Made by a program: the position numbers and the translations under genes. Below, in pieces: positions 1 to 8,094 of a stretch of DNA of 64,000 nucleotides. The notes below the pieces were generated by a model. It did not search any database. It saw only the letters and a program-made list of their open reading frames with translations, and had not been told where the DNA came from. Every line of letters begins with the position of its first letter. Positions within the stretch are counted from its first letter, which is position 1. The stretch is from Gammaproteobacteria bacterium (lineage in GTDB: Bacteria; Pseudomonadota; Gammaproteobacteria; DSM-16500): positions 1 through 64,000 of the forward strand of contig JAJNBC010000002.1 of NCBI GenBank assembly GCA_021156085.1. The letters run 5' to 3'.

Positions 1-117
1 AGGACTCCAAAAATCTTGCATAAGTATAATCCTCCAAAGCTAACACAGTGAAAACTAGGAGAAATATACCATAAATTATCTTAACCGAATGCCATTGTCT
101 TTGCGGGGGGTTCTAAT

Positions 118-156
118 GGGTGTGCTACTGAATTATTAGTATGCACCCCACTTTTT
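118..156 (+). terminator. Possible rho-independent terminator
   Basis: An imperfect hairpin (GGGTG...TACT pairing with AGTA...CACCC around an AT-rich loop) is followed after two bases by a run of five T. It would end a transcript entering from left of the window. The internal mismatches make it weak. The rest of positions 1-246 shows no gene I can support. Confidence 0.35.
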
Positions 157-246
157 GCTTATTATTAGGACATAATTTTTGGCATCTTACCTTGTTCATG
201 TATTTACTAGCAAGTCTATTCGTCTTGGAGTATACTGCTCGAAAAC

Positions 247-275
247 TTGATAATTATATTAATAGAGGTTAATAT
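247..275 (+). promoter_or_regulatory. Promoter of the abiE pair
   Basis: TTGATA and TAATAT are separated by 17 bases, close to the sigma-70 consensus, and lie 35 bases upstream of the antitoxin start. AbiEi proteins are known to repress their own promoter, so this is the likely autoregulated site; I did not identify a clear operator repeat. Confidence 0.55.
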
Positions 276-309
276 TATTAGTATCTATTGATTAATTTAT
301 CAAGTAACT

Positions 310-1116
310 ATGGCTACTTCACTTCAGCAGTTTTTAAGAAAAAACCCTGTATTTACATACGATTCCTTTGCGTGGGCGGTTTCAGATGATCATGAGCGTA
401 ATAAGAACACTATTAAAGCTTTATTAGCCCATCATATCCAGCAAGGGCATATTGTTAGAGTAAGGCGCAGGTTATTCGCTGCTATCCCTGTAGGCGCCGA
501 TTCAGAAGCTTATCCTGTCAATCCTTACCTTATTGCAGGTTATGCTGTACCCGATGCCGTGGTTGCTTATCACTCTGCATTAAATTTTTATCAAATGGCT
601 TATTCAGCCAGTTACCGTTTTACCTATTTGACACAGCATCAATCAAGCCGTTTTGGGTTTCGATCTGAAAATTATGAAGGGGTAAGGTTTCCGGCAAGCT
701 TAGTACAGCAACATAAAGAAAATATTTTTATTCGCACTGAGGACGTGCAAGGGCTGAATGTTCGAGTGACTAGTTTGGAGCGCGCTTTGGTGGATGTATT
801 GGACAAGCCTAAGCTTGGTGGAGGATGGGAAGAAATTTGGCGATCACTGGAAATGATAGATCGTATCAAGATAAATCAAGTTGCTGAGTATGCACTTTTA
901 TTAAATAATGCAACGACGATTGCAAAAGTTGGATTTTATTTATCACAAAGACAGCAAGAATTAAATATTTCTTCTGATGTGCTTTTAGAGCTACGAAAGC
1001 ATTGTCCCCGTTCCCCGCATTACATTGACCCCGCCGCAAGAAAAGACGGTAAATTACTAGAGGATTGGAATATTATCGTTCCAAAAAATCTAATTATAAA
1101 AGATTGGGAAGAATAA
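310..1116 (+). CDS. abiEi: AbiEi-family type IV antitoxin / transcriptional regulator
   Basis: The 268-residue protein has the layout of AbiEi antitoxins: an N-terminal winged-helix region (about residues 1-60, including VRVRRRLFAAIP) that in this family binds DNA and represses the operon, then a C-terminal domain with the segment TSLERALVDVL typical of these proteins. AbiEi counters the AbiEii nucleotidyltransferase toxin of phage-abortive-infection systems. The toxin gene starts one base after this stop codon, the usual bicistronic order. No strong ribosome binding site is visible before the ATG. The reading frame looks full length, so the antitoxin is probably still made although the toxin is truncated. 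Confidence 0.8.
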   Translation: MATSLQQFLRKNPVFTYDSFAWAVSDDHERNKNTIKALLAHHIQQGHIVRVRRRLFAAIPVGADSEAYPVNPYLIAGYAVPDAVVAYHSALNFYQMAYSASYRFTYLTQHQSSRFGFRSENYEGVRFPASLVQQHKENIFIRTEDVQGLNVRVTSLERALVDVLDKPKLGGGWEEIWRSLEMIDRIKINQVAEYALLLNNATTIAKVGFYLSQRQQELNISSDVLLELRKHCPRSPHYIDPAARKDGKLLEDWNIIVPKNLIIKDWEE

Positions 1117-1117
1117 C

Positions 1118-1537
1118 ATGCTTGTTTCAACAGAACGTTTGTATTACGAAGCTGAAGCTACTGGATTTCGACCAGAAATTTTAGAAAAAGTGATTTATTT
1201 AATTCATTTATTGAATCGTTTTTCAGAGGATTCTTTTCTCAAGGATAGATTTGTTTTGAAAGGCGGTACTGCACTCAATTTATTTTGTTTTAATTACCCT
1301 AGGCTATCCGTTGACATTGATATCAATTACATTGGTTCGGCTGATCGTGAGGTGATGCTGCAAGAAAAAAGCCAAATAGAATCGGCAATAGAAAATATTG
1401 TTCTTGATGAGAAAATGATACCGCAACGCAAGCCCAGCGAACATGCGGGGGAAAAGTGGGCGATTCGTTACCCTAGCGCAATGCCAGGGCAATCGCACTT
1501 AAATTTTAATATTTTCCCACGTTTTTCTAATTTTTAA
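1118..1537 (+). pseudogene. abiEii: AbiEii-family nucleotidyltransferase toxin, 3'-truncated
   Basis: The first 130 or so residues match AbiEii toxins, which are nucleotidyltransferases of the DNA polymerase beta fold: KGGTALNLF is the GG[TS]xL motif and SVDIDINYIG carries the two metal-binding aspartates (DxD). The family is usually near 300 residues; this copy stops at 139. Similarity fades after HLNFNI, where the family normally continues into a hydrophobic strand and the helical C-terminal half. The missing half is not found beyond the neighbouring transposase, so an insertion followed by deletion is more likely than a simple IS insertion. The product is probably inactive. Confidence 0.75.
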
Positions 1538-1677
1538 TAACCCCTGATTTAAGTCATTTTTTTGAGTACAATAAGCTGCTAAAAATATTTGTCCCTGTCT
1601 TTTGACCACTTTTTGCTATTTTTAAAAATAGAAAGCATCGGTCTTTATTTTTTTAAACCTATTCGTAAAAAATCAAA

Positions 1678-2820
1678 TTATTCAGTCAAGGGATTCGTTG
1701 TAAAAACTCGCATTAAAAAATCATGATCCCAACCCGCACGCTTACGAGCAGCCGCAATACCCGTCTTTCTTGTTTTTTCTTTTTGAAGTAAACTAAGCGC
1801 CATTCGTCGCACAGTTCCTAAATTTTCTGCCGCATGGCCTATTCGAACGCGAGAAGAATCTTCTTTAAAACTGACATCCAAAGACCAATGCAAATTATTT
1901 TCAACCGACCAATGGCCTCTAACCGCCCGCACAAAATCATCCACTTTCTCATAATTTAAACTGGTCACATAATAGCGTACCTCTCTTTCAATTTTATTAT
2001 CGACATTGCGCATAGAATCGACTCTACCCAATCCTTGTAATCCTGGCCATCGGCTGCGAAATTCTTCTTGTTCTCTTGCAGAAATCAATGTGTAGATACG
2101 TGTCTCTACTCGACCGTGACCGTGATTGCTTTTTCGTACACGACGATGCAACATTTTTTTAAATTGACAGCCAATGCCTTTTGCGAAAACAGAACCGATA
2201 TCTTTACGTAATTGAGGTTGATTATCTTTGACAGCAAGAACATAGTCGCCTTCACCACGCAAAATAGTTTTCGCAATCGTTTGTTGGCATCCCATGGCAT
2301 CGATAGTGACGATGTTGCCTTTAATATCAATCATTTTTAATAATTCAGGCAATGCTGTAATTTCATTGGATTTATCATTTGTCTTTATTTGACCTAACAA
2401 CAGTCGACGACTCGTTGCCCACGCGCTCACGAGATGGAGGGGGTTTCTTCCTTTTTTTCGATGATGCGAACCTCGTAATGTTTTTCCATCGAGTGCAATC
2501 ACTTCCTGAGAGCAAGGCAATTCCAAAGCACTCATCCAGTGAGAAAAACAGGTAAAAAACGTTTTTGGATTTAATAATGAAAATACGCGACCGAATGTGT
2601 CGTGTGAAGGAATGCCATGCGAAAGTGGTAAAAATGTTTTTAACCACTCTTGCTTTGCACGTGCAAAATCGACAATCTCTGTCCATCCTTCTGCACCACA
2701 AATAGTGCCGAGGAGAGTGGTGACTAAAATAGAAATCAAGGGATGGCGATGGTTATAGTTTTTCTTGCGGGGGTCTTTCAGCGGCTCAAAGTGTTTCAGA
2801 AAATCAGATGAGAGTTCCAT
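1678..2820 (-). CDS. ISAs1-family (H-repeat-like) DDE transposase
   Basis: This 380-residue protein is of normal length for ISAs1-family transposases. The catalytic triad is visible: D111 in ALDGKTLRGS, D174 in VTIDAMGCQ and E307 in HWSVENNLHWSLDV. The N-terminal segment (HFEPLKDPRKKNYNH) is the associated domain of the family. The frame is intact, so the element may still move. It sits between the truncated abiEii gene and the HipA-like pseudogene, on the opposite strand to abiE. I could not define terminal inverted repeats or a target duplication by eye; the ends must lie within about 1510-1677 and 2821-2883. Confidence 0.9.
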   Translation of the reverse strand: MELSSDFLKHFEPLKDPRKKNYNHRHPLISILVTTLLGTICGAEGWTEIVDFARAKQEWLKTFLPLSHGIPSHDTFGRVFSLLNPKTFFTCFSHWMSALELPCSQEVIALDGKTLRGSHHRKKGRNPLHLVSAWATSRRLLLGQIKTNDKSNEITALPELLKMIDIKGNIVTIDAMGCQQTIAKTILRGEGDYVLAVKDNQPQLRKDIGSVFAKGIGCQFKKMLHRRVRKSNHGHGRVETRIYTLISAREQEEFRSRWPGLQGLGRVDSMRNVDNKIEREVRYYVTSLNYEKVDDFVRAVRGHWSVENNLHWSLDVSFKEDSSRVRIGHAAENLGTVRRMALSLLQKEKTRKTGIAAARKRAGWDHDFLMRVFTTNPLTE

Positions 2821-2883
2821 AGGAAAGTCCTCTTCATTTACCGAGAACTTCTTATGTCATACTTTTCTATAAAAATCAACTGA

Positions 2884-3141
2884 CTAGCCTAGTGCGATTG
2901 CCCTGGTATCTGGCTTGAGTCTTAGACCTTCCATATATTCTGAAAAATCGCCTCTGGTTCTCGGTGGTAGCCGGCGCATAAACGCATCGAGTACATTATG
3001 GTGAATTTTGTGAATGTCTTGAAATGCAGTATAGGATTTAAATCCCTTATTTTGCGCTTTACGAAAATCTTCTGTATTAACCAAATAGGTAAGATTAATT
3101 CCATTCTCCATACGGTTTAGTTCTGCAACAATATAACGCAT
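2884..3141 (-). CDS. Small protein coupled to the HipA-like gene
   Basis: An 85-residue protein starting two bases after the stop of the HipA-like kinase remnant, so the two genes were translationally coupled. It is basic, with LPPRTRGDFSEYMEGLRL near the C-terminus. I do not recognise the family. In HipA-type systems a small partner gene commonly encodes the neutralising or accessory protein, so a role as partner of the kinase is a reasonable guess from position only. The frame itself is undamaged. Confidence 0.55.
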   Translation of the reverse strand: MRYIVAELNRMENGINLTYLVNTEDFRKAQNKGFKSYTAFQDIHKIHHNVLDAFMRRLPPRTRGDFSEYMEGLRLKPDTRAIALG

Positions 3142-3143
3142 AT

Positions 3144-4122
3144 TTACTTCTCTAATGCATGTAACAAATGTTGATGTCGGAATTGCAGCAATCTTAGCAT
3201 AAAATTGGCTCGTTCAGCAGATAATTTTGCTGGAACATCAAATAAGATAAGGGTATCTAGCATTTTTTTGAAAGAATGGTAATCAATTTTCTTTAAACAA
3301 TCGAGCATGGATTGTCGAGTTTCTGGATATTTATTAGAAAATTCCTTCAGCATTTCTATATGCTGTATGCTAAAAACATCCTTTACGCTTCACTTCATGT
3401 GATACCGACCTTTTAATACGTACTTTTCGAGATAATTATCATCTTCATACTGCTTAAATTTACCAGGGAAAATCTCATGCCCCATGCTTGTTCCATTATC
3501 AAATACAGGGGAAATACGTATTTTTTCAGACAAGAGAGTGCTAGGGTGGGATGGTGTCACAATAATTCCCCAGTTATCGTGGTGTCAGTCTGTATTTCCA
3601 ATGAGAGTATCGAAAGTAAATGCCTTAGACCAATAATTTTTTCCAATCTACCGCGCAATGTGGATATTTTTCATTCAAATCCTCAAAAATTTGAGAAACT
3701 GTTTCTAGGTTATGTTTCTTACCTTTTTTACGATCAAAATTGAGGATGTATTCTTGGCAATAGTCCCCACCAGGTCTGTAAATTGCATCGCCTAACAAAG
3801 GAATCGAATTGAGGAACCATTCAATTAAGGCACCTAATTGATTTTTTTTACTGTCGTAAGCTACAAAAGCAGGCGGAACAGGTATATCCATCTGAATACC
3901 TATGCGGTATGCGAAAATCTCTACCCAGAATTGTTCAGGGTATCGAGGAGAGGATCGTTTAAAAAGATAGCGATGACCGGCTCTTAAGAAATAATAAGGA
4001 GGTGGTGAAGGGCAATATAAAAGTGTTTTGTCACGGCCCCCTTCGGGATAGGCTGCAAACTCTTCGTCTCTGCGCCAATGAGTAACATCAATTGCTTGGT
4101 TAGTTAATTGTGGTATTTTCAT
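3144..4122 (-). pseudogene. HipA/CtkA-like kinase, broken by a frameshift and two TGA codons
   Basis: Read through, this gene would give about 325 residues, near the length of HipA-fold kinases such as Helicobacter CtkA. The N-terminal part (4122-3625) has RYLFKRSSPRYPEQFWVEIFAYRIG, a plausible nucleotide-binding Lys/Glu region. An extra base in the A6 run (T-run 3637-3642 on the + strand) shifts the frame. The next frame shows the catalytic loop FDTLIGNTD-stop-HHDNWGIIV, with TGA at 3585-3587 where the family has Arg or another residue, then the metal-binding VFDNGTSMGHE. A second TGA at 3390-3392 interrupts YHMK-stop-SVKDVF before the helical C-terminus. Serine/threonine kinase activity is inferred from family and would be lost. 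Confidence 0.75.
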
Positions 4123-4158
4123 TAATATTCTGCCTTAATCAGCAATGTTTATTTTATG

Positions 4159-4900
4159 CTATAGAATGACATTACTTTCTTCTGTTTCCCCAAAATCTGG
4201 CAAGTGCTCACGGATCACATCAGCAATATAAGAAGGCATCAAGTGAGCATAGTGCTTGTGGGTTATTCTCGTATCAGAATGCCCAAGCACTGCAGAGGTC
4301 ACTTGTAATGGTACGCCTTTCATTGCCAAGATGCTCGCGTGAGTATGTCTTAAATCATGAAATGTGATGGCAGGAATAATACTGGCAGCTTTGCACGCGG
4401 TTTGTAGTGGTCTTGATTGAAAATTCTTTTTCCATGATGAGCCATTTGCACGTGTAAAAATAAATTCTACGCTGCTTTTTCCTGTTATTAACTGCTTAAA
4501 AAACTTAACGCCTTCTTGATTCAGTGGAATGTATCGCGATTTTCCGCTTTTGCTTTGTTGAATGAAGATACTGTTATTATCTTGGTTATAATCGCTAGTG
4601 CGAAGGGCTGTGAGTTCTCCATAACGTGCACCTGTTAGTAAAGCTCCTCTTTTAAGTGGGGCTCTGCTGCATTAATTAAGCGTAGCGTTTCAGGTTCAGA
4701 TAGAAAACGAACTTTAGGTTCAGTTAATTTAATCTGGTCATTATAGGTTAAGAGGCTAGGTGATCAAGGTTCATCTTTTGTGGAGGTAGAGCCAGGGTTT
4801 TCACTCTAAGCTCGCAATTGTTGTATCTTTTTTTCTTTCTGATGCCCAAAGCTAGGTAATAATCTATTCACCTTATTGGCTAATGTTTTGTCGCACTTTG
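4159..4900 (-). pseudogene. Phage-type tyrosine recombinase (integrase), degraded
   Basis: The C-terminal catalytic domain is readable from about 4650 to the TAG at 4159: LLTGARYGELTAL (first Arg), FHDLRHTHAS (HxxR), VLGHSDTRIT and KHYAHL (nucleophile Tyr). Upstream, a one-base frame change near 4649-4653 separates it from KVRFLSEPETLRLINAAEP. Further upstream the frame has TGA at 4764-4766 and TAG at 4806-4808, after NRLLPSFGH...QQLRA, which looks like the core-binding domain. The gene is therefore dead, although all catalytic residues in the C-terminal part remain. It was probably the integrase that brought in the island at 310-4900. Confidence 0.85.
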
Positions 4901-5081
4901 TATTTAAAATTTGTCTCTTTCTAAATAGCTATCTTCTTGATTTATAAAAATTTCAAATAGACCTTATTCTAAGGGCTATTTTTAAGTGAGGATAGAGAGA
5001 GAAGCGGTAGAAGGGGAGAATAGCGGAATTTAAGAGATTTTATTTTTGGTTTTCCATACCTGAATATATAATTCTTAATCA
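4901..5081. other. Intergenic region without a recognisable gene
   Basis: AT-rich DNA between the integrase remnant and tag. Stop codons are frequent on both strands, and I see no RNA gene, clear promoter or terminator. It may hold further remains of the integrase N-terminus. Confidence 0.5.
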
Positions 5082-5708
5082 ATGAATGATATTAATGACA
5101 GTTGTGAGAATACTCGTATGTTGCCAAAGAAAGATTGTAAAACACGTTGTGCGTGGGTCAATGATGATCCTCTTTATATCGATTATCATGATAAGGAGTG
5201 GGGTAAGCCCATTCATGATGATAGGTTACTCTTTGAATTTTTGATTTTAGAGGGCGCTCAAGCGGGATTAAGCTGGTTGACCATATTAAAAAGGCGCGAA
5301 AACTACCGTTCTTGCTTTGATCATTTTGAGGCGGAAAAAATAGCGAGTTATGATATTAAAACTTATAAAAAATTGTTAGCTAATCCAGATATTATTCGCA
5401 ATCGTTTAAAAATCCAATCAGTCATTACTAATGCCCAAGCATATTTAGCTGTTAAGCAAGAATTTTCAAATTTTTCTGATTATATTTGGCAGTTTGTAGA
5501 GGGAAAAGCGATACAGAATCAGTGGAAAAGTCACCAGCAAGTGCCGGTACATACGGCTCTCTCTGATAAACTATCAAAAGATTTAAAAAAACGCGGATTT
5601 AAATTTGTAGGTACCACGATTTGTTATGCGTTTATGCAGGCTGTTGGGATGGTAAATGATCATCTTATCAGCTGTTTTCGTCATGCAGAAATTAAAAGAA
5701 AATCATAA
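5082..5708 (+). CDS. tag: DNA-3-methyladenine glycosylase I
   Basis: Tag removes 3-methyladenine from alkylated DNA, starting base excision repair. The 208-residue protein follows E. coli Tag almost throughout: CAWVNDDPLYIDYHDKEWG at the N-terminus, LEGAQAGLSWLTILKRR, and KKRGFKFVGTTICYAFMQA. The four zinc ligands of the family are present (Cys of CAW, His of DYHD, then His and Cys of NDHLISC). The first ATG has no clear ribosome binding site; the ATG at 5118 would give a protein closer in length to the E. coli enzyme. It stands alone next to the relic island. Confidence 0.93.
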   Translation: MNDINDSCENTRMLPKKDCKTRCAWVNDDPLYIDYHDKEWGKPIHDDRLLFEFLILEGAQAGLSWLTILKRRENYRSCFDHFEAEKIASYDIKTYKKLLANPDIIRNRLKIQSVITNAQAYLAVKQEFSNFSDYIWQFVEGKAIQNQWKSHQQVPVHTALSDKLSKDLKKRGFKFVGTTICYAFMQAVGMVNDHLISCFRHAEIKRKS

Positions 5709-5801
5709 TCTTTTATTTTTAATTTCTTGAAGGGGTTTAGTGAGAGGGCGGTTGGCTAGTGCTTTTTTTAAGCCTTACTCTTCCTCTGGTCTCTTTACAT
5801 C

Positions 5802-8072
5802 TCATTCCGCTTTCTCTTGAGCATTTTGTTTTTCTAGTAAAATTGTACATTCTTCTTTGCCAAGAGCTGGGCTAAAATAATATCCTTGTACTTGAGTGTT
5901 AGGGGTTTGACGTAAAAAATCTACTTGTTCCTTTCTTTCTACACCTTCCGCTAGTACTTCAAGTCCCATCGATTTCGTCATATTGATAATAGCCTCTATA
6001 ATGGATCTATCTTCAGTGTTATGAACTACTCCTTCAATAAAGCTCTTATCAATTTTTATCTTGTCAAAGGGGAAATATCTAAGATAACTTAGACTCGCAT
6101 ACCCCGTGCCAAAATCATCTATTGAGAGGTATACGCCCATCATTTTAAGCTCTGACATTTTTTTTAAAACGTCTTCTGAATTAGTTACTATAAGGCTTTC
6201 AGTTATTTCTAACTCTAAATAGGAGGGGTCCAGTGTGGATTCTTGTAAAGCAGAGCGCACAATATCAATAAAATTCTTCTGCTTAAATTGATAAGCGGAA
6301 ACATTCACCGCAATACGTAATGTAGGGCTTACTGTTTTTTGCCATAGCTTAGCTTGTTGGCAAGCTTCTTTTAAAACCCATTCTCCAATTGAAGCAATTA
6401 ACCCCGTCTCTTCAGCGAGCGGAATAAATACTTGAGGGGAAACGTTACCAAAAGTAGGATGTTTCCAACGTAATAGGGCTTCCATTCCAATAATATTGTC
6501 TGTATTAAGCTCAATTAAAGGCTGATAGTGCAACGTCAATTCGTTATGAGGTAGAGCTTGGCGAAGAGCGGTTGTTAACTCTGCTCGTTGAAGGAGATGG
6601 TCGTTAAATTCTGTCCTATAAAATTGAAAGGTATTCCGCCCCTCTTCTTTAGCATGATATAATGCCGCATCTGCATTTCTTAGTAAGATATCAGGGTCAT
6701 GTCCATCTTTAGGATACACACTAATCCCTATGCTCACAGTGACGGTCAATTGATGGTTCTCAATCTCGCTGGGGACTAAAAATGTTTCAACTAATTGTCT
6801 TGCTTTTTGGATCAGTTCTTCTTCGTTCTTAAGAGATACTAAAACTAGTACAAACTCATCACCCCCTAGACGAGTGACTGTATCAGATTCTCTTACACAG
6901 CTAAGCAATTTTTTAGAAACCAATTTCAGAAGAATGTCACCCGCGTTATGGCCTAAGGAATCGTTGATTTGTTTGAAATTATCTAAATCTACTACGAGGA
7001 TTCCTACGAACATCCTGTACCTTTTTGCATGAAGTATAGCTTGTTGAATACGATCTGTAAGTAAAATTCGGTTGGGTAATCGGGTTAAGCTATCATGAGT
7101 AGCTTGATATAATAATTGTTCCTCCAACTTTTTACGCTCGGTAATATCTCTGAAACTAAAAACACTTCCTACTTGCTTATTGTCAATATAGCGAGGATGG
7201 GAATAAAGTTCTAATATTTTACCAGATTGAAGCTTCCATTCACGAATGTTTTCTTTTTTTGGATTTTCGTATAAGCTAAGGAGAGTAGAAAAAAATAATT
7301 GTGATTCTTCGGCCTGCTGAGCTAACTGTTGGAAGATCATTTCTGGAGATTGCATTTTTAATAAGTTCTCGTTTATATCCCATAGCCTTAAAAACATTTT
7401 ATTATAAGTGATTATTTCTCTCTCTCGGCATACTGCCAGTATGCCTTCTTGCGTTGATTCGAGCGTAGCGTTGATAAGAGAAAGTGATTCTGCTAAATTC
7501 TGGTTGGATTTATTTAAGCTTTCCGTTCTTTCATTTACGATTTTATTTAAATTTTGAATTTGATAATTAACTCTTTTTCTTAGCTCCCATTTTTTTGTAA
7601 GAGAAGCTGCTAATTGACGAATTTCAATAAGTTCAAAGGGTTTTTTTAGTACTAAAAAATTATCGGAATTATCGAGCTGCTTGGACATGGCGTCCCAAGA
7701 ATAATCAGAATGTGCAGAGCAAATAACAACTTGTAGCTCGGCATCCACTTCCCAAAGCTTTTTTATAGTAAAAATGCCATCCCAGCCAGGAGGCATGCGG
7801 ATATCGATAAATGCTAATGCATAAGGTTGATCAAGTAACATGGATTTTCGTACTAATTCTAACGCCTCTTCGCCTTGGTAAGCAGAATCGATAGTATAAT
7901 TTGGCTCCTCGTGAGATGAGGGGGTCTGAGTGTCGTCTGGTTTACCAAACAAAATGGATTCAGCTGCTTTCAGGGATTGATCTTCTAAGCAGGTGTTAAG
8001 AACTTTGCAAAAATCTTCATGAATCTTTGTATTATCGTCAACAATAAGAATGCGTTTCGGATTGAAGTTCAA
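5802..8072 (-). CDS. Response regulator with PAS, GGDEF and EAL domains (c-di-GMP turnover)
   Basis: The 756-residue protein has, in order, a receiver domain (acidic pair D12/D13, phospho-acceptor D90 in FIDIRMP, Lys in LKKPFE), a coiled linker (about 165-200), a PAS domain ending in FSFRDITERKKLEEQ, a diguanylate cyclase domain with intact RLGGDEF and an upstream RESD inhibitory site five residues before it, and an EAL phosphodiesterase domain with intact EALLRW, ELEITES, DDFGTGYAS, DKIKID and EGVE. Both enzyme halves look active. The receiver has an insert at about 38-58. The start is TTG at 8072 with a very strong AAGGAGGT seven bases upstream. It lies 22 bases after the histidine kinase gene, its likely partner. 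Confidence 0.92.
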   Translation of the reverse strand: MNFNPKRILIVDDNTKIHEDFCKVLNTCLEDQSLKAAESILFGKPDDTQTPSSHEEPNYTIDSAYQGEEALELVRKSMLLDQPYALAFIDIRMPPGWDGIFTIKKLWEVDAELQVVICSAHSDYSWDAMSKQLDNSDNFLVLKKPFELIEIRQLAASLTKKWELRKRVNYQIQNLNKIVNERTESLNKSNQNLAESLSLINATLESTQEGILAVCREREIITYNKMFLRLWDINENLLKMQSPEMIFQQLAQQAEESQLFFSTLLSLYENPKKENIREWKLQSGKILELYSHPRYIDNKQVGSVFSFRDITERKKLEEQLLYQATHDSLTRLPNRILLTDRIQQAILHAKRYRMFVGILVVDLDNFKQINDSLGHNAGDILLKLVSKKLLSCVRESDTVTRLGGDEFVLVLVSLKNEEELIQKARQLVETFLVPSEIENHQLTVTVSIGISVYPKDGHDPDILLRNADAALYHAKEEGRNTFQFYRTEFNDHLLQRAELTTALRQALPHNELTLHYQPLIELNTDNIIGMEALLRWKHPTFGNVSPQVFIPLAEETGLIASIGEWVLKEACQQAKLWQKTVSPTLRIAVNVSAYQFKQKNFIDIVRSALQESTLDPSYLELEITESLIVTNSEDVLKKMSELKMMGVYLSIDDFGTGYASLSYLRYFPFDKIKIDKSFIEGVVHNTEDRSIIEAIINMTKSMGLEVLAEGVERKEQVDFLRQTPNTQVQGYYFSPALGKEECTILLEKQNAQEKAE

Positions 8073-8094
8073 TGTGTAGACCTCCTTTTGCTGG

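Larger units (their letters stand above)
310..4900. mobile_element. Relic integrated island (abiE, IS, HipA-like, integrase)
   Basis: A toxin-antitoxin pair, an insertion sequence, a second toxin-like kinase gene and a phage-type integrase lie together, three of the four gene sets being damaged. The right limit is the degraded integrase, before tag at 5082; the left limit may lie outside the window. No attachment-site repeat or tRNA gene was seen at the right end, so the extent is approximate. Confidence 0.55.

Noticed and set aside
1538-2883. Exact ends and target duplication of the ISAs1 element
   Set aside because: I found only weak similarity between the two flanks, not enough to call terminal inverted repeats.
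3390-3587. TGA codons in the HipA-like gene as reassigned or recoded codons
   Set aside because: All clearly conserved genes here end normally with TGA, TAA or TAG, one TGA stands where the family tends to have Arg, and the gene also has a frameshift. Decay is simpler.
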